From Amaranthus tricolor (taxonomy: Eukaryota > Streptophyta > Magnoliopsida > Caryophyllales > Amaranthaceae), in NCBI RefSeq assembly GCF_026212465.1, contig NC_080048.1:40011875-40075874 (forward strand): DNA of 64,000 nucleotides, given 5' to 3'. The translations under genes and the position numbers were made by a program. Positions 20,865-42,529 of the stretch are shown here, piece after piece. Each line of letters begins with the position of its first letter. The stretch's first letter is position 1. A model generated the notes under the pieces. That model searched no databases. It saw only the letters and a program-made list of their open reading frames with translations, and was not told the origin of the DNA.

Positions 20865-23363
20865 ATGGATCCTAGATTAGGACAGAATCAGGGCCGGGAA
20901 TCGCCAACCGAGAGTGCGAGTTCACGTGATACTTCGCCTACTATGGATGGAATTGTGGTGAAGAAACGAGAGGATGAGAGGAATGATAATGATTGTTTTG
21001 AGCAATCGGTAGTCAGAAGGATTTTTACAGGAGAAAAAGTTACTCTCCGTAATATAGCTGAAGAAAGGGTTGACGTCATATCGGAAAAAATGCAAATTCT
21101 TCCTGAGGAATACCTTGAAGACTTGAAGAATGGGTTGCGTGTTATTCTTGAGGGAAATGGTGGTTCACAACAGAGGGAAGAATTTTTAAGCTTACAAAAG
21201 CTTGTTCAGAGTAGGTCGGATTTGACCCCTAAGAGTTTACTTAGAGCTCACCGAGTGCAACTCGAAGTTCTTGTTGCTATGAAAATGGGAATTCAGGCTT
21301 TCTTACATCGGAATGTTTGCCTTTCTCAATCTTCTCTCATTGAGATTTTTGCCTATAAGAAATGTAGAAACATAGCATGCCAAAACCAGCTTCCTGTAGA
21401 TGACTGTACCTGTGAAGTCTGCACAAACAAAAGTGGTTTCTGTAATGTTTGTATGTGTGTTATATGTAGCAAGTTTGATTTCGAAGTGAATACTTGCCGA
21501 TGGATTGGTTGCGACATATGTTCACATTGGACCCATACAGATTGTGCAATTCGTGATGGCTTGATTTGTATGGGTGCTTCTAGGGTTGGCACAGGACAGC
21601 CTGAGATGGTGTTTAGGTGTCGGGCTTGTAATAGGACCTCTGAACTTTTGGGTTGGGTTAAAGATGTATTTCAACATTGTGTGCCCTCGTGGAACCGGAC
21701 TGCTCTCTTGACGGAACTTGACATTGTTGGCCGTATTTTCCGTGGAAGTGAAGATGTTAAAGGCAGGAAGTTATTCTGGAAGTGTGAGGAGCTTATTGAA
21801 AAGATGAAGGGTGGTCTAGCTGAGTCAACAGCTTGCAGAGCAATCCTGATGTTCTTCCAAGGTACACTTGTTATTTACATCGATATATTATCCTCTATTT
21901 GAAGCTTTGACAGTGGATAACATGATCATTCTTAGACTTCCGTTCTTTAGTATTCTTCTAATGAATGTGTTTTAAATTGCTTTTGTTTCTTAAACGATGA
22001 TAAATGATGCTTACCCTTGTCATTTTTTAAATGATCTGAATCAGGCTGCAAATTAGACTTTTAATTACCATATATATATAAAGTTGAATTCAACATTTTG
22101 TGGTTGAAAGTCTACTTATAGCAGCAGCATTCAATTACCTCAATACTATTAACGGCTTGTTTGGTTGGTGGTAATAAACAGTGGTAATGGAAATGAAAAC
22201 TAGTGTAATTTTGGTTGAAAAATCTCTTGGCTACCTTGATGGCCATGCTTGTCGAACTTCAATCATTTCCTTTTCTTCATAAAATTCATTCGACGCGTTA
22301 CCATTGAGAGAGGTGGTATTAGGTGGTAATGGAAATTTGTAAACAAAAAAACTTTTTTGTGATCAAAGTTTCATAATGACATCGAACTTTTGATGAAATT
22401 TTACACTATAAATCATTCTCAATTACCACCATTTAGTACCATTAACCAAACGGGCCAGGGTTTGGGATGTCGGATCATCAGATGTACGCAACCTTACAAA
22501 GAGGTTGTTTCTGATTGACCCTTGGTAGCAAACATCAAGTACAACTTCACATTCATAAGTGAAAGTGGTTACTGAGTCATGTGGTTGAAAGGCTAAGAAA
22601 GTTATTTATTGTTTTACAAGAGTGTAGTCATACAATCAATGATTGTGATTTTCTTTCTTGGGTCATTTTGTTTTCCAAGATATAACGAACTTTAAATCTA
22701 GTAATAAAACCAAAAATTATACGAATGACCTGATAATTGATCCTTGTGCCCCTTTTTGTAGAGCTTGAGGCGGACCCATCTAGAAATGCAGGAGTAGGGG
22801 AAGGTGGAAGGCTATTAGCACCACAAGAGGCTTGCAAACAGATTGCGGAAGTGGTGCAGGAAGCTATAAGGAAAATGGAAATGGTTGCTGATGAAAAGCT
22901 TCGAATGTTGAAGAAAGCCCGCATGGCTCTTGAGACTTGTGACCGTGAGCTCGAGGACAAAGCTAGGGAAGTGGCAGAACTGAAGCTTGAGAGGCAGAGG
23001 AGGAAGCAGCAGATAGATGAGCTTGAGAGCATTGTGAAACTTAAACAGGCAGAAGCGGACATGTTCCAGCTTAAGGCTGATGAAACAAGACGAGAAGCTG
23101 AGATGCTACAGAACATTGCTCTTGCCAAATCGGACAAATCAGAGGAAGATTATCGCAGTAGATACCTAAAACTAAAGCTAAGCGAAGCAGAGGCAGAAAA
23201 GCAATATCTATTCCAGAAAATGAAGGTACAAGAGAGTTCTCGTGCTCTGCATGCTAGTGATGGGAATGATTCTTCGCATCTTTTCTCTAACGCACTGAAA
23301 AACGTTTACTCTAGTGCTGATTGCCAGACTAGTGAGAGGAATTCTGGAAGAAAGAATCCATGA
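20865..23363 (+). CDS. OBERON1/2-like PHD-finger protein (PVIP type)
   Basis: Two coding exons, 20865-21861 and 22762-23363, join in frame to 532 residues, close to the OBE1/OBE2 size. After a variable Ser-rich start comes the conserved block with LPEEYLEDLKNGLRVILEG, then a Cys/His cluster of PHD-finger type (about residues 193-256; CNVCMCVICSKFDF, CRWIGCDICSHWTHTDC, FRCRACNRTSELLGW). Exon 2 encodes a long coiled coil (about residues 345-490) ending LSEAEAEKQYLFQKMKVQE. OBERON proteins are nuclear and act redundantly in root and shoot meristem establishment. Members are also known as host interactors of potyvirus VPg (PVIP). The C-terminus ends RNSGRKNP. The start ATG at 20865 (GTCATGGATCC) is the first in frame. 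Choosing between OBE1 and OBE2 is not possible from this. Confidence 0.93.
22154..22456. mobile_element. MITE-like foldback element with CCCGTTTG ends, copy 3
   Basis: The left end GGCTTGTTTGGTTGGTGGTA and the right end ACCATTAACCAAACGGGCC are inverted. GGTAATGGAAATGAAA and ATTACCACCATTTAGTACCA match copies 1 and 2. It lies in the coding intron of the OBERON-like gene. Confidence 0.7.
22462..22605. repeat. GTACGCAACC-family dispersed repeat in OBERON intron
   Basis: GATGTACGCAACCTTAC, AAAGAGGTTGTTTCTGATTG and ACCCTTGGTAGCAAACATCA are the core words of the family. It follows directly on the MITE-like element ending at 22456. Confidence 0.55.
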
Positions 23364-25767
23364 AACGTGATATCGTGTCTCCCTCAAATCAGTAGAGTAT
23401 AGCTGCCCATGTCGCTTCCCGAATTCTGGACAAACCGTACAGCAATGGAAGGTACGGTTTGTCGACATTTGGTGCTATTTTAGGGGCAATCACTCTAATG
23501 TCTGAAAAGGTGAATGTAATATCTTGTTTGTTTATTTTTATTTTGTAATCAATTCCTGTGTTTCCTTTTGTGTGACGTACATTTGCAGGCTGTGATTGAG
23601 ATACTGTTTTCATATATACAACAATGTTATGAGTTTGTACTTGTACACGCACACAAGCGAAAGCTAGATATTGTTTATTGGATTATGCGTTAGGGCATTG
23701 GTATGTTATAGTTAGAGAATGGAGACTCGGGCAGTGCACAACGCAACTGAAGCCATGTCTATTGTGAGTCTGGAGAATGCTGTTTGAACGACCAAGACAC
23801 GGGCTTCGTGAGACAACCGAAGAAAATAGCAGCGATATCTGTAGGGTTATTTTTCCTTCAACCATTTACCCAAAAGGCCGAAACACAAGCTCTGTTTTTG
23901 ATTACCATTGAAGCACCCTTTAATTTACTCTCTTTTCTAGTAATCCTATATTCTTCCAAGAATGAGATTGCTTTTTCCCATTTTTGCCACTAATCGGACA
24001 TAATTGAGCAACTCAATAAACTTTCAATCAAGTCTGTACTCTCATGGGTAGTGAAGATGGTTTTCAAGTATTTGAAACCCGAACCCATACGAGGTGAAGT
24101 TGTCAGTCATATGTTCTGTTCTCGGAATGTTGGTAAGACCGTAAGAGTGGCCGGAAAGTGGGCGGAGCTCATTGCTCTTTGTCCATTGAAATAATGCTTG
24201 TACGGAGTTGTGTCCTTCTGGGTTGACGTGCTTCAAGCCTGATGACGCAATGTATGAAAAGTAGGTCTTGGTCTAGTTGTATACATTAAAATTATGCACC
24301 ACATGTGTCCGAGGGACGACGCAATCCGAATGTAATTTTTAAAATAAATTTTTATTGGGGCACGTTAGTTCAATATGAGCCCACTTGACATAACACACAT
24401 GACGGATTGTGTATGGACTTCATATATTAGACTGTTTGCAAGAAAATAATTAAATTACTAAAAATATCATTTTGACTTGACTTTATTTGCATGAGGCATG
24501 CTAAACTCTGGTCTTGGGTGATTTCAAATTTGGTGGGCGATGAGATTTAAGATAAATAAATGAAGGGGATCTTTTGTTACAATTAGGTGAAATTGTCAAT
24601 AATAAATCAATTTTTGTTCGTTCTATTGAAAATAAATTCACTTATTATTTATTTTTTAATAAATTGACCTATTTGATATAATTGATAAACATCATCATCA
24701 TTAGTCCCATATTCCGCTCCAAAACAGGGTCTGGATGAGGGAAGGTGACGGACAATCTATACCCATACTCCCTTGAGAGAGAGTACTAGAGGAAAGTGGT
24801 CAATTTTAGAAGGTGAGGACCTTGCACATAGAGGAATGTGATTAACACTGTTACTTGAAAATTAAAAACTACCGCAGAAAAACCACAATAGCCAATACAA
24901 AGATTGGGATAAAATAATAGACCCGGGGTAAAAATGTACAAAAGAACAGGTAAGTAAATAGCTAAGCATCAGAACAAGAAAGACAATTAAAGAAACTTTT
25001 ACTAGTCTAAAATATGAATCTGGCATCTCCAACCTATTTATAGTCAATTTCTCGAAAATGTGTAGTTCACTCAAGTCAAACAATTAGGATTCAACAATAT
25101 CTCGTTTATTTTCAAAGATTATATTCATTATGTTGCTTTATTTATAAATAATAGGAGTAGTAGATTTATTTTCATCAATTCAAGCAAATATTGATTTATA
25201 TTGACAATATTGCCTAAAAAATTATGACTTATTCTGGCATATGGAAAAACATTATAAAGTATAAAGTCAACATATGCAATTTTCAATTTAATTTTTTCAT
25301 GTAATTTATCACTTTTATTTACGTATTTATGTCAAATAATTTATTATATTTTTTATAATATGATAGACCATTTATATATCATTGTTGAATTTAAATATCA
25401 TTGTACATTTTACTATATAAAATTAAAAGTTTACCTTTTTGATTTGGAATTAAGAAAATTATTATAAAATGCTTAGAATATGAATAAGTTTTTGCATTAT
25501 TTTCAAAATTAAGTTGATTTTGATTGTATTTAAAACTTAAGTTATTTATATTTAAATTTTTTTACTCTTTAGTTTAATAGTATAATTTAAGTTACTATTT
25601 TATTTTATAATTTTAATTACTTTCCATTTTTTAAAATTTTGTTTTTCATATAATTATTAAAATACTACTCCTATTTTTTCTTTAAAAATCAAGGAATAGT
25701 ACAATACTTAAATCTTATTCAATAAAATTACCAAAATCTTACAAACCCCCCATAAATCTTTTCTTCC
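23364..25767. other. Intergenic DNA between OBERON-like and helicase genes
   Basis: The first several hundred bases probably hold the OBERON-like 3' untranslated region. At about 24690-24800 there is a stretch (CATCATCATTAGTCCCATAT to CTCCCTTGAGAGAGAGTACT) that looks like a dispersed repeat rather than a gene. From 25100 to 25740 it is very AT-rich. No credible gene is seen. Confidence 0.5.
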
Positions 25768-25842
25768 ATGGTTCGCTGCAGTACTTGCAGACAGAGAAGC
25801 CGCAACTTACCTTCATCCACGGCCGCCTCCGACGCCGGCTAA
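25768..25842 (+). promoter_or_regulatory. Upstream ORF in the helicase leader region
   Basis: A 24-codon reading frame (MVRCSTCRQRSRN... to stop TAA at 25840) starts 277 bases before the main ATG. It lies in a locally GC-rich stretch after a long AT-rich tract, consistent with a transcribed 5' leader. If transcribed it could reduce main-frame translation. Confidence 0.4.
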
Positions 25843-26044
25843 GCAGCAGCCTTTGACGCCGCTGCTGCTCTTACAGCCGCCGCCGCCAACAGTCAAGCAT
25901 TCGCTGTTCCTATTGACGCTGAATTACACTTTCGGTTGAGAGGTGCCACATTGAAATTTTTAGGGTTTTTTCTAGTTTAATCCAATTTGATCAATCACTG
26001 ATTGTAGTATTAAACTAACAATATTTATAATTTTCTTCTTAAGC

Positions 26045-36972
<10,928 letters not shown>

Positions 36973-39900
36973 AAAGTTTATCAGTTTATTAAACTGAAAT
37001 TCTTATTTATTCTACTAGTTAGAAATTATGATAATGAACATTTGAACACAATGATACTATAGTGATGGGTCCATGACCATCCCTCCAATTTTGTACTCCT
37101 ATCACCTATTGCTTCTATAGTGATTGCCCCTAAAAATCAATCGCTATAAAATTAAATAAAATTCGTATTTATGAAGTTTTAGTATCAAGTTTTATATTAT
37201 CGGTAGTTACTTTTAAGTGATGATATATATTCCGATTAATGAAAACAAAATAAAATTTTAGATTATTGCAAGTAAGAGACCATTTGAGTCTTGTAACTTG
37301 AAGGTATCACTCCCTGTTCAATGTTTTGTCTCATTTTGGTGGGTGTAGAACAAAACCCACAAAATTATAACATTTATTAATTATATTTCTAAATTTTAAG
37401 AATCGGGTCTTATTTCAATTGAAGTGCTTTTTTCAAGTAAGGTTCTAAGTTTGATTCTCATTGTCCTTTTTCCCTAACTTTCCCTTTCCTTCAGAACTAT
37501 TTATTCATTTGATTAACGCCCTCTATTTAATGCTTTAATAAAAATTACAAAATGTTAATATTAATAAAATTTACTTTGAAATGAATAAAAAAATCATTTA
37601 ACTATGTTTTTACTTATAAATCTTAAAAAATAAAATAAATCAAGATTAATTGATGAGTACTGAAGTGGAGGGAGTATTAGACATGACAACTAACTAAATA
37701 CTTATATGGTGAACAGTATAATTTAGGCGAGTAACAATACAATATTTTTTAGGATTCCAACATGTAACCTACGATTTATACATAAATAACATAATCTTTG
37801 ATTATATTTCTTAAGTTAGCATTAAATTGCAGTTTATCACCAAATCATTCATCAATCGTTATAATCTGTTGTTTATATTTTCTTTTTTAGCAATCTATAT
37901 ATAACTTTTAGGACTACAAATATCATTTTTCTAATTTATATACTTACGAACAAAACATATTACACGTGGCTAAAATTAATAAATCTTTAGAATAATATAG
38001 GATTGGATGAGGGAGAATATTGAACCAAAAACTCCATTTGGATACAGCTTTTTGTTTGTAATCTGCATTGTGCTACTAAAAGTGGGTAAAGATTCATTTA
38101 GAAAAGTTAAAAGCTTTATTAGCCCCCTGTTTTCAATGCATCAAATATTTAAAAATTTATGATTTTGTGGCTTTAAATAATTAATATTATCAAGAAAAAT
38201 TGATTATAACATGTAGAATTTTGACAAAAATAGTTTAACAAATTAAACTTTTTAAGTATGGTGTTTGTCGAGACGAATTTTAAACTTAATTTTTATCTAA
38301 TATAATTTTACCTGTTGGTGGCTTAAACATCAGGTCACTTGCTGACATGACTATATGTGTGACCCTTTTTTTAACGCTTTTTTTAACGTGGTTGTACCGG
38401 ACTACACACTGGACAACACATGTGACAGTCACATCAATAAGCAACATGATGTTGAACTTAGGCTGTTAACAATAGGTAATAGTCTGTTGGATAAAAATAA
38501 AGTTAATAAACTATTTTTTTGTTGTCAAAGTTTGACATGTAATATTTAATTGTTTATAAATTAAAATATTAATAATAAGAATTAAAATAATTAATGAGAT
38601 GCTAAAAGAATGGAGTATGATTTATAGCACGCCTCTGATACATGAACCTTTCACAAATTTTGAGTCACTTGCATGTGTAATGTATTCTTTTCTTGTATTT
38701 TTGCGTTAAAAGATGTAAGTTTGTTTGACTCCATCTATCATAGTGTGTTCTTCTTTATTCTTTGCCCATTTTTGTAGGTTTAATGGAATAAGTTAATAGA
38801 CATTGAGAATTCGATCGTATTTTAGTTGTAGTATGTATCACTTTTACTATAAGATATTTGGGTTTGATTTTCATTATTCTGATTCCCTAACTCTCATCTT
38901 CTTTTAACCTATTTAATAACCAAAAAAGTTAATATGAATAATAATAATAATAATAATAAATAATAATAATAATAATAATCAAGACTATTCACGTAACAAG
39001 TAAAAGACAAGTAATTAAGTTCGATATATAGCTTGTTAGGTCGATCACAGACTGAAGCCGAGCTCAAACAAGCCCACTTAACCGAACTTTAACCAAATCG
39101 ATTTTTGAGTCTTGACCTAGCCAAGCTTAAATTAGATTTACAAAGGGTTAGTGATACTTTTATAAGTTGGGAGAGTGTAGTATAGGATATGTAGTTGTTC
39201 CCTATTGAAAGTCAAAGTAGTATAGGATATACTTATAAACCATATAACCTCACATATACTTTAGACCATCCATTAATGTTGGTCTTGATCACGTTTCTAA
39301 TTTGTATCCTAATTTAATTTGATTTTTCTAACACTAACACCCAACCATATGAGTGTTTTTTCTTTAAGAATTGCATCAATTTTATTAAAACAAATGTTCC
39401 TAGGACAAATGATACACTTAATAGTGGAGGGGTCTAGCTAAATTATTGGTAGAATTGAAATGATTAAATTTATTACTTGCCTAATGCTTCATATGGCCCA
39501 TGGATTTCACCTTAAATAAGGAGAAGCAGCATTACTCATTATATTAAAGAAGAGTTAAAATGTAATAAGAATAAAAGAAAGTGATGAGATCTTTCCATAA
39601 AAGAAAATGTAGCAAAGTAACATACAGATTAAAAAGAAAACTATGACAATCTCTTAGAGACAGACGAATTTTTTTTTTTTATCACTTTCACTTTTTTTTT
39701 ATTACTTTCTCGTACCAATTTGTACTTGAGGATATTTCTTTGGGATGGAGGGGGTAAAAAGCATGGGCCCATAATCTCGCCCACACAATCAATGCTAAGC
39801 ACATGAGAATAAGACTTGAAGTACTTCATCCCAGATAATTGTTTGCTTGCAGAGTATATTTCCATCAAAGGGTTGCATTGCCAGCCATAATTCTGTATTA

Positions 39901-40403
39901 GTCAACTTGTTCAAGTAATTGATAGCAATAATTACTATCAATTAATTATTATTATATCTATTATATGATTTCATGTTATGATTTGAGTCAATGTTATAAT
40001 GGATTTTCCCATCTTATTTTTTTTTTGGGAAAAAAAAATTAAATATCAAACTAGCTATATATACATGATTATTGATATTTCAACTCCTAGTAGCACAAAT
40101 GACACTTTTTTTGTCCAATGTTATATTAGAGCATATAACATATCAAAAAAACCTTAATCATTAGCTCAAGTTATTGGTTAAAATGATTGCTTAATAAGTA
40201 CAAGCACCCTGGATGGATTTATGTTTGCTATAACGATCCTAGAGTCAAATAATTACATGTCTTGATAAAACTATAACTATTTTTTATATATGATAATTAG
40301 ATAATAAATATCTTTGTATTAATGTTTATTAATTCTCATAATTAATTTCCAACATAACTTAATAAATAATACAATTGATATATTGTATATATTCTTAGAC
40401 ATT
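36973..40403. other. AT-rich intergenic DNA after the helicase gene
   Basis: No gene is seen. A possible decayed Stowaway-like element spans about 37310-37675 (CTCCCTG on the left, GAGGGAGTA on the right). An AAT microsatellite lies at 38937-38979. tRNA-derived SINE-like B-box words occur near 37450 and 38870 but are not resolved into elements. Confidence 0.45.
38937..38979. repeat. AAT trinucleotide microsatellite
   Basis: About 14 AAT/ATA units with one interruption in AT-rich intergenic DNA. Confidence 0.85.
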
Positions 40404-40404
40404 A

Positions 40405-40405
40405 C

Positions 40406-40456
<51 letters not shown>
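40405..40456. repeat. GT then TA microsatellite flanking the Mutator-like element
   Basis: Thirteen GT units (40405-40430) run into thirteen TA units (40431-40456), ending exactly where the Mutator-like terminal repeat begins. Confidence 0.9.
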
Positions 40457-40673
40457 GGCAAAATGTTAAAAAACTACCCAACATAAACCCAATTTTGCAA
40501 ATAACTACCTTAAATAAAAAGTTTTGCAAAAAACTACCTTACATAGTCCATTTTTTTGCAAAAGAGTACCTTGTAACGGATTTAGGTGTTTGACCGTCAG
40601 ATTTAACCTTTGACTAGCACGTGCCAGGCACGTGGTCCCTTTAGTTAACCTAAATCGTCTTCTTTTCAATTCA
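40457..40673 (+). repeat. Left terminal inverted repeat of the MULE
   Basis: 217 bp from GGCAAAATGTT to CTTTTCAATTCA, matching the reverse complement of 45421-45637. It contains the palindrome CACGTGCCAGGCACGTG at 40618-40634 (two G-box hexamers), close to the start of the passenger gene and so possibly part of its promoter. Confidence 0.93.
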
Positions 40674-40820
40674 CAGCCTTCCATTCAATTCCATTCTTGC
40701 TTTCTCCCATTTGCAGCGAAAAACCCTAATACTTCTTCTCTTGCGTCTTTCTTTCATTGTCGTTGGCATTCGAATCCCTAAAACCTTAAAAGATCATCGT
40801 TTTCTTCCAATTAATCAGTT

Positions 40821-41258
40821 ATGTCTTCTTGTTCTTCAAGCGAAAATTCTTCAATTGAAAAATGTGGGTGTGGAGTTCCCTTTGCAAGGAGGGTTTCATG
40901 GACGAAGTAAAATCCTGGAAGAAGGTTTAATACTTGCGTTTTTTATGATCCTGATACAAAATCGAGGGGTTGCAAAAAGTTTAAATGGGTTGATGAACCT
41001 GAAATGGCTGTTTAGCAAAGAAAACTCACTAACAAGCTTGTGGAGGAAAAGCGACAATTGGCAACCGAAATCAAGATTTTGACATCAAGGTTATCTTGCT
41101 TGGAACATGAAAAGGAACAAGCTTTTTCAGAAATTAAAATGATTAAGAAGAAATGGATGAATGAGAGGGAGCATTACAGTCAGATTAGAAGCTTTGTTTT
41201 AGGGTTTTTGTTTTGTTTTCTGTTGGCTTTTCTTGTATTAATCAAGGGTGCTAATTGA
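40821..41258 (+). pseudogene. GRF zinc-finger passenger gene, two in-frame stops
   Basis: One frame of 145 codons starts ATG at 40821 and ends TGA at 41256. It encodes a GRF-type zinc finger: C15-G-C17, NPGRRF (31-36), C39, C51, then FKWVDE (54-59). A charged coiled-coil segment (about 65-115) and one C-terminal membrane helix (about 123-142) follow. This zinc finger, coiled coil and membrane anchor layout is known in small plant GRF proteins. GRF fingers bind single-stranded nucleic acid in other proteins. TAA at 40908 and TAG at 41013 interrupt the frame, while the rest, including the zinc ligands, is preserved, so inactivation looks recent. It lies inside the Mutator-like element, on the opposite strand to the transposase and facing it. 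Confidence 0.82.
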
Positions 41259-41269
41259 AGTTTAGCACC

Positions 41270-42520
41270 TAGTTAAGCATAATTGTAAGATTGATTTGGA
41301 TATTGTAACATGATGATTCTGAATGAATGAATGAACTTCTTATTTTTTCCATTAAATTTTCTTTGCAGGTATTGTTCTGTGCTTCCTGTGTATGATGTGT
41401 TTGGTGTGTATGATTTTGTGTTTGATGTGATGCTGCGTATGTTTGCTGTGTTTGCAATGATGAACTGATTGTTTGCAGTTAGATGGCTCACTTGCATAGT
41501 CACTTGCATACAGCATACAATAAGTAACACTGATGAACTGATTTGCTGCATACAGTAATCAACACTTGCATACATACAGCAATTTCAGTTCATTGAACTC
41601 ATTTCCTGCATACTCAAAAGTGTATGAAAATTGAGTGTCAACACTAAACAATACAGATGGTTTCAATATTGATTGTTTGCTGTGTTTGTAACATTGATTT
41701 TCAACATTGATTGTTTGCAGTTAGATGGCTCACTTGCATACAGCATACAACAAGTAACACTTATGAACTGATTCATACAGCATACTCACTTGCATACAGC
41801 ATACAGTACATACTAAGGAATTGATTCATACACAAATCTCAGTTCAGTCTGAGTTATTTAATTGAACTGATTCATACTGATTTGCTATTAGTACAACTTC
41901 AAACACATAGTACAACTGATCAGTACATGCACATATTGCACATATTGCTGCACACAATGCACAAGATATTGATTCAAACAAATGTACTACTGATTCAATA
42001 ACTGACTTGCTGCATACTCAACTTCAATGGGAAAAACTGATTCAAACACAATGCATACATATTGCTGTATTAGTCAAGGCTCACTTGCACACAATGCACA
42101 GTACATGCAGAACACAATGCACAGTTCAATTCTTGATTCAAACACATTGCTGCACATATTGCTGTATTAGTCAAGGCTCACTGATCAGGGTACAGCAACA
42201 TATTGCACAATGCACATTGCTGTGTTAGTCAAACACATTCAAACACATATTGCTGTATTAGTCAAACACATTCAAACACATATTGCTGTATTAGTCAAAC
42301 ACATTCAAACACAATGCACAGTACAGCAACAACCTTAAAACAGTACAACACACAATGCACAAGATATTGATCAGGGTACAACAACAATTACTGATTCAAT
42401 TACTAATTCAAAGCACAACATTCTGAGTTCATTTGCTACACTAGTTCATTTGCTAAACAGGGTACAGCAACATTACATTCTTATTTCAACATAGTACATT
42501 TGCTAAAATACAACAACTTT
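41270..42520. repeat. Low-complexity spacer of recurring short words inside the MULE
   Basis: Built from irregular recurrences of words such as TTGCATACAGCATACA, CACAATGCACAGTAC and TACTGATTCAA. It separates the 3' ends of the passenger and transposase genes. It has no sustained reading frame and no regular spacers, so it is not a CRISPR-like array. Confidence 0.75.
42216..42314. repeat. Three tandem 33-bp units in the MULE spacer
   Basis: Units starting ATTGCTGTATTAGTCAAAC begin at 42216, 42249 and 42282 and are nearly identical. Confidence 0.85.
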
Positions 42521-42529
42521 ATTCTAAGT

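Noticed and set aside
24042..24236. Minus-strand frame of 64 codons after the OBERON-like gene
   Set aside because: It is short, has no recognised domain, and lies in probable 3' or intergenic DNA.
41270..42520. CRISPR-like repeated words
   Set aside because: Repeats are irregular with no constant spacer length, and the locus is the inside of a plant transposon.
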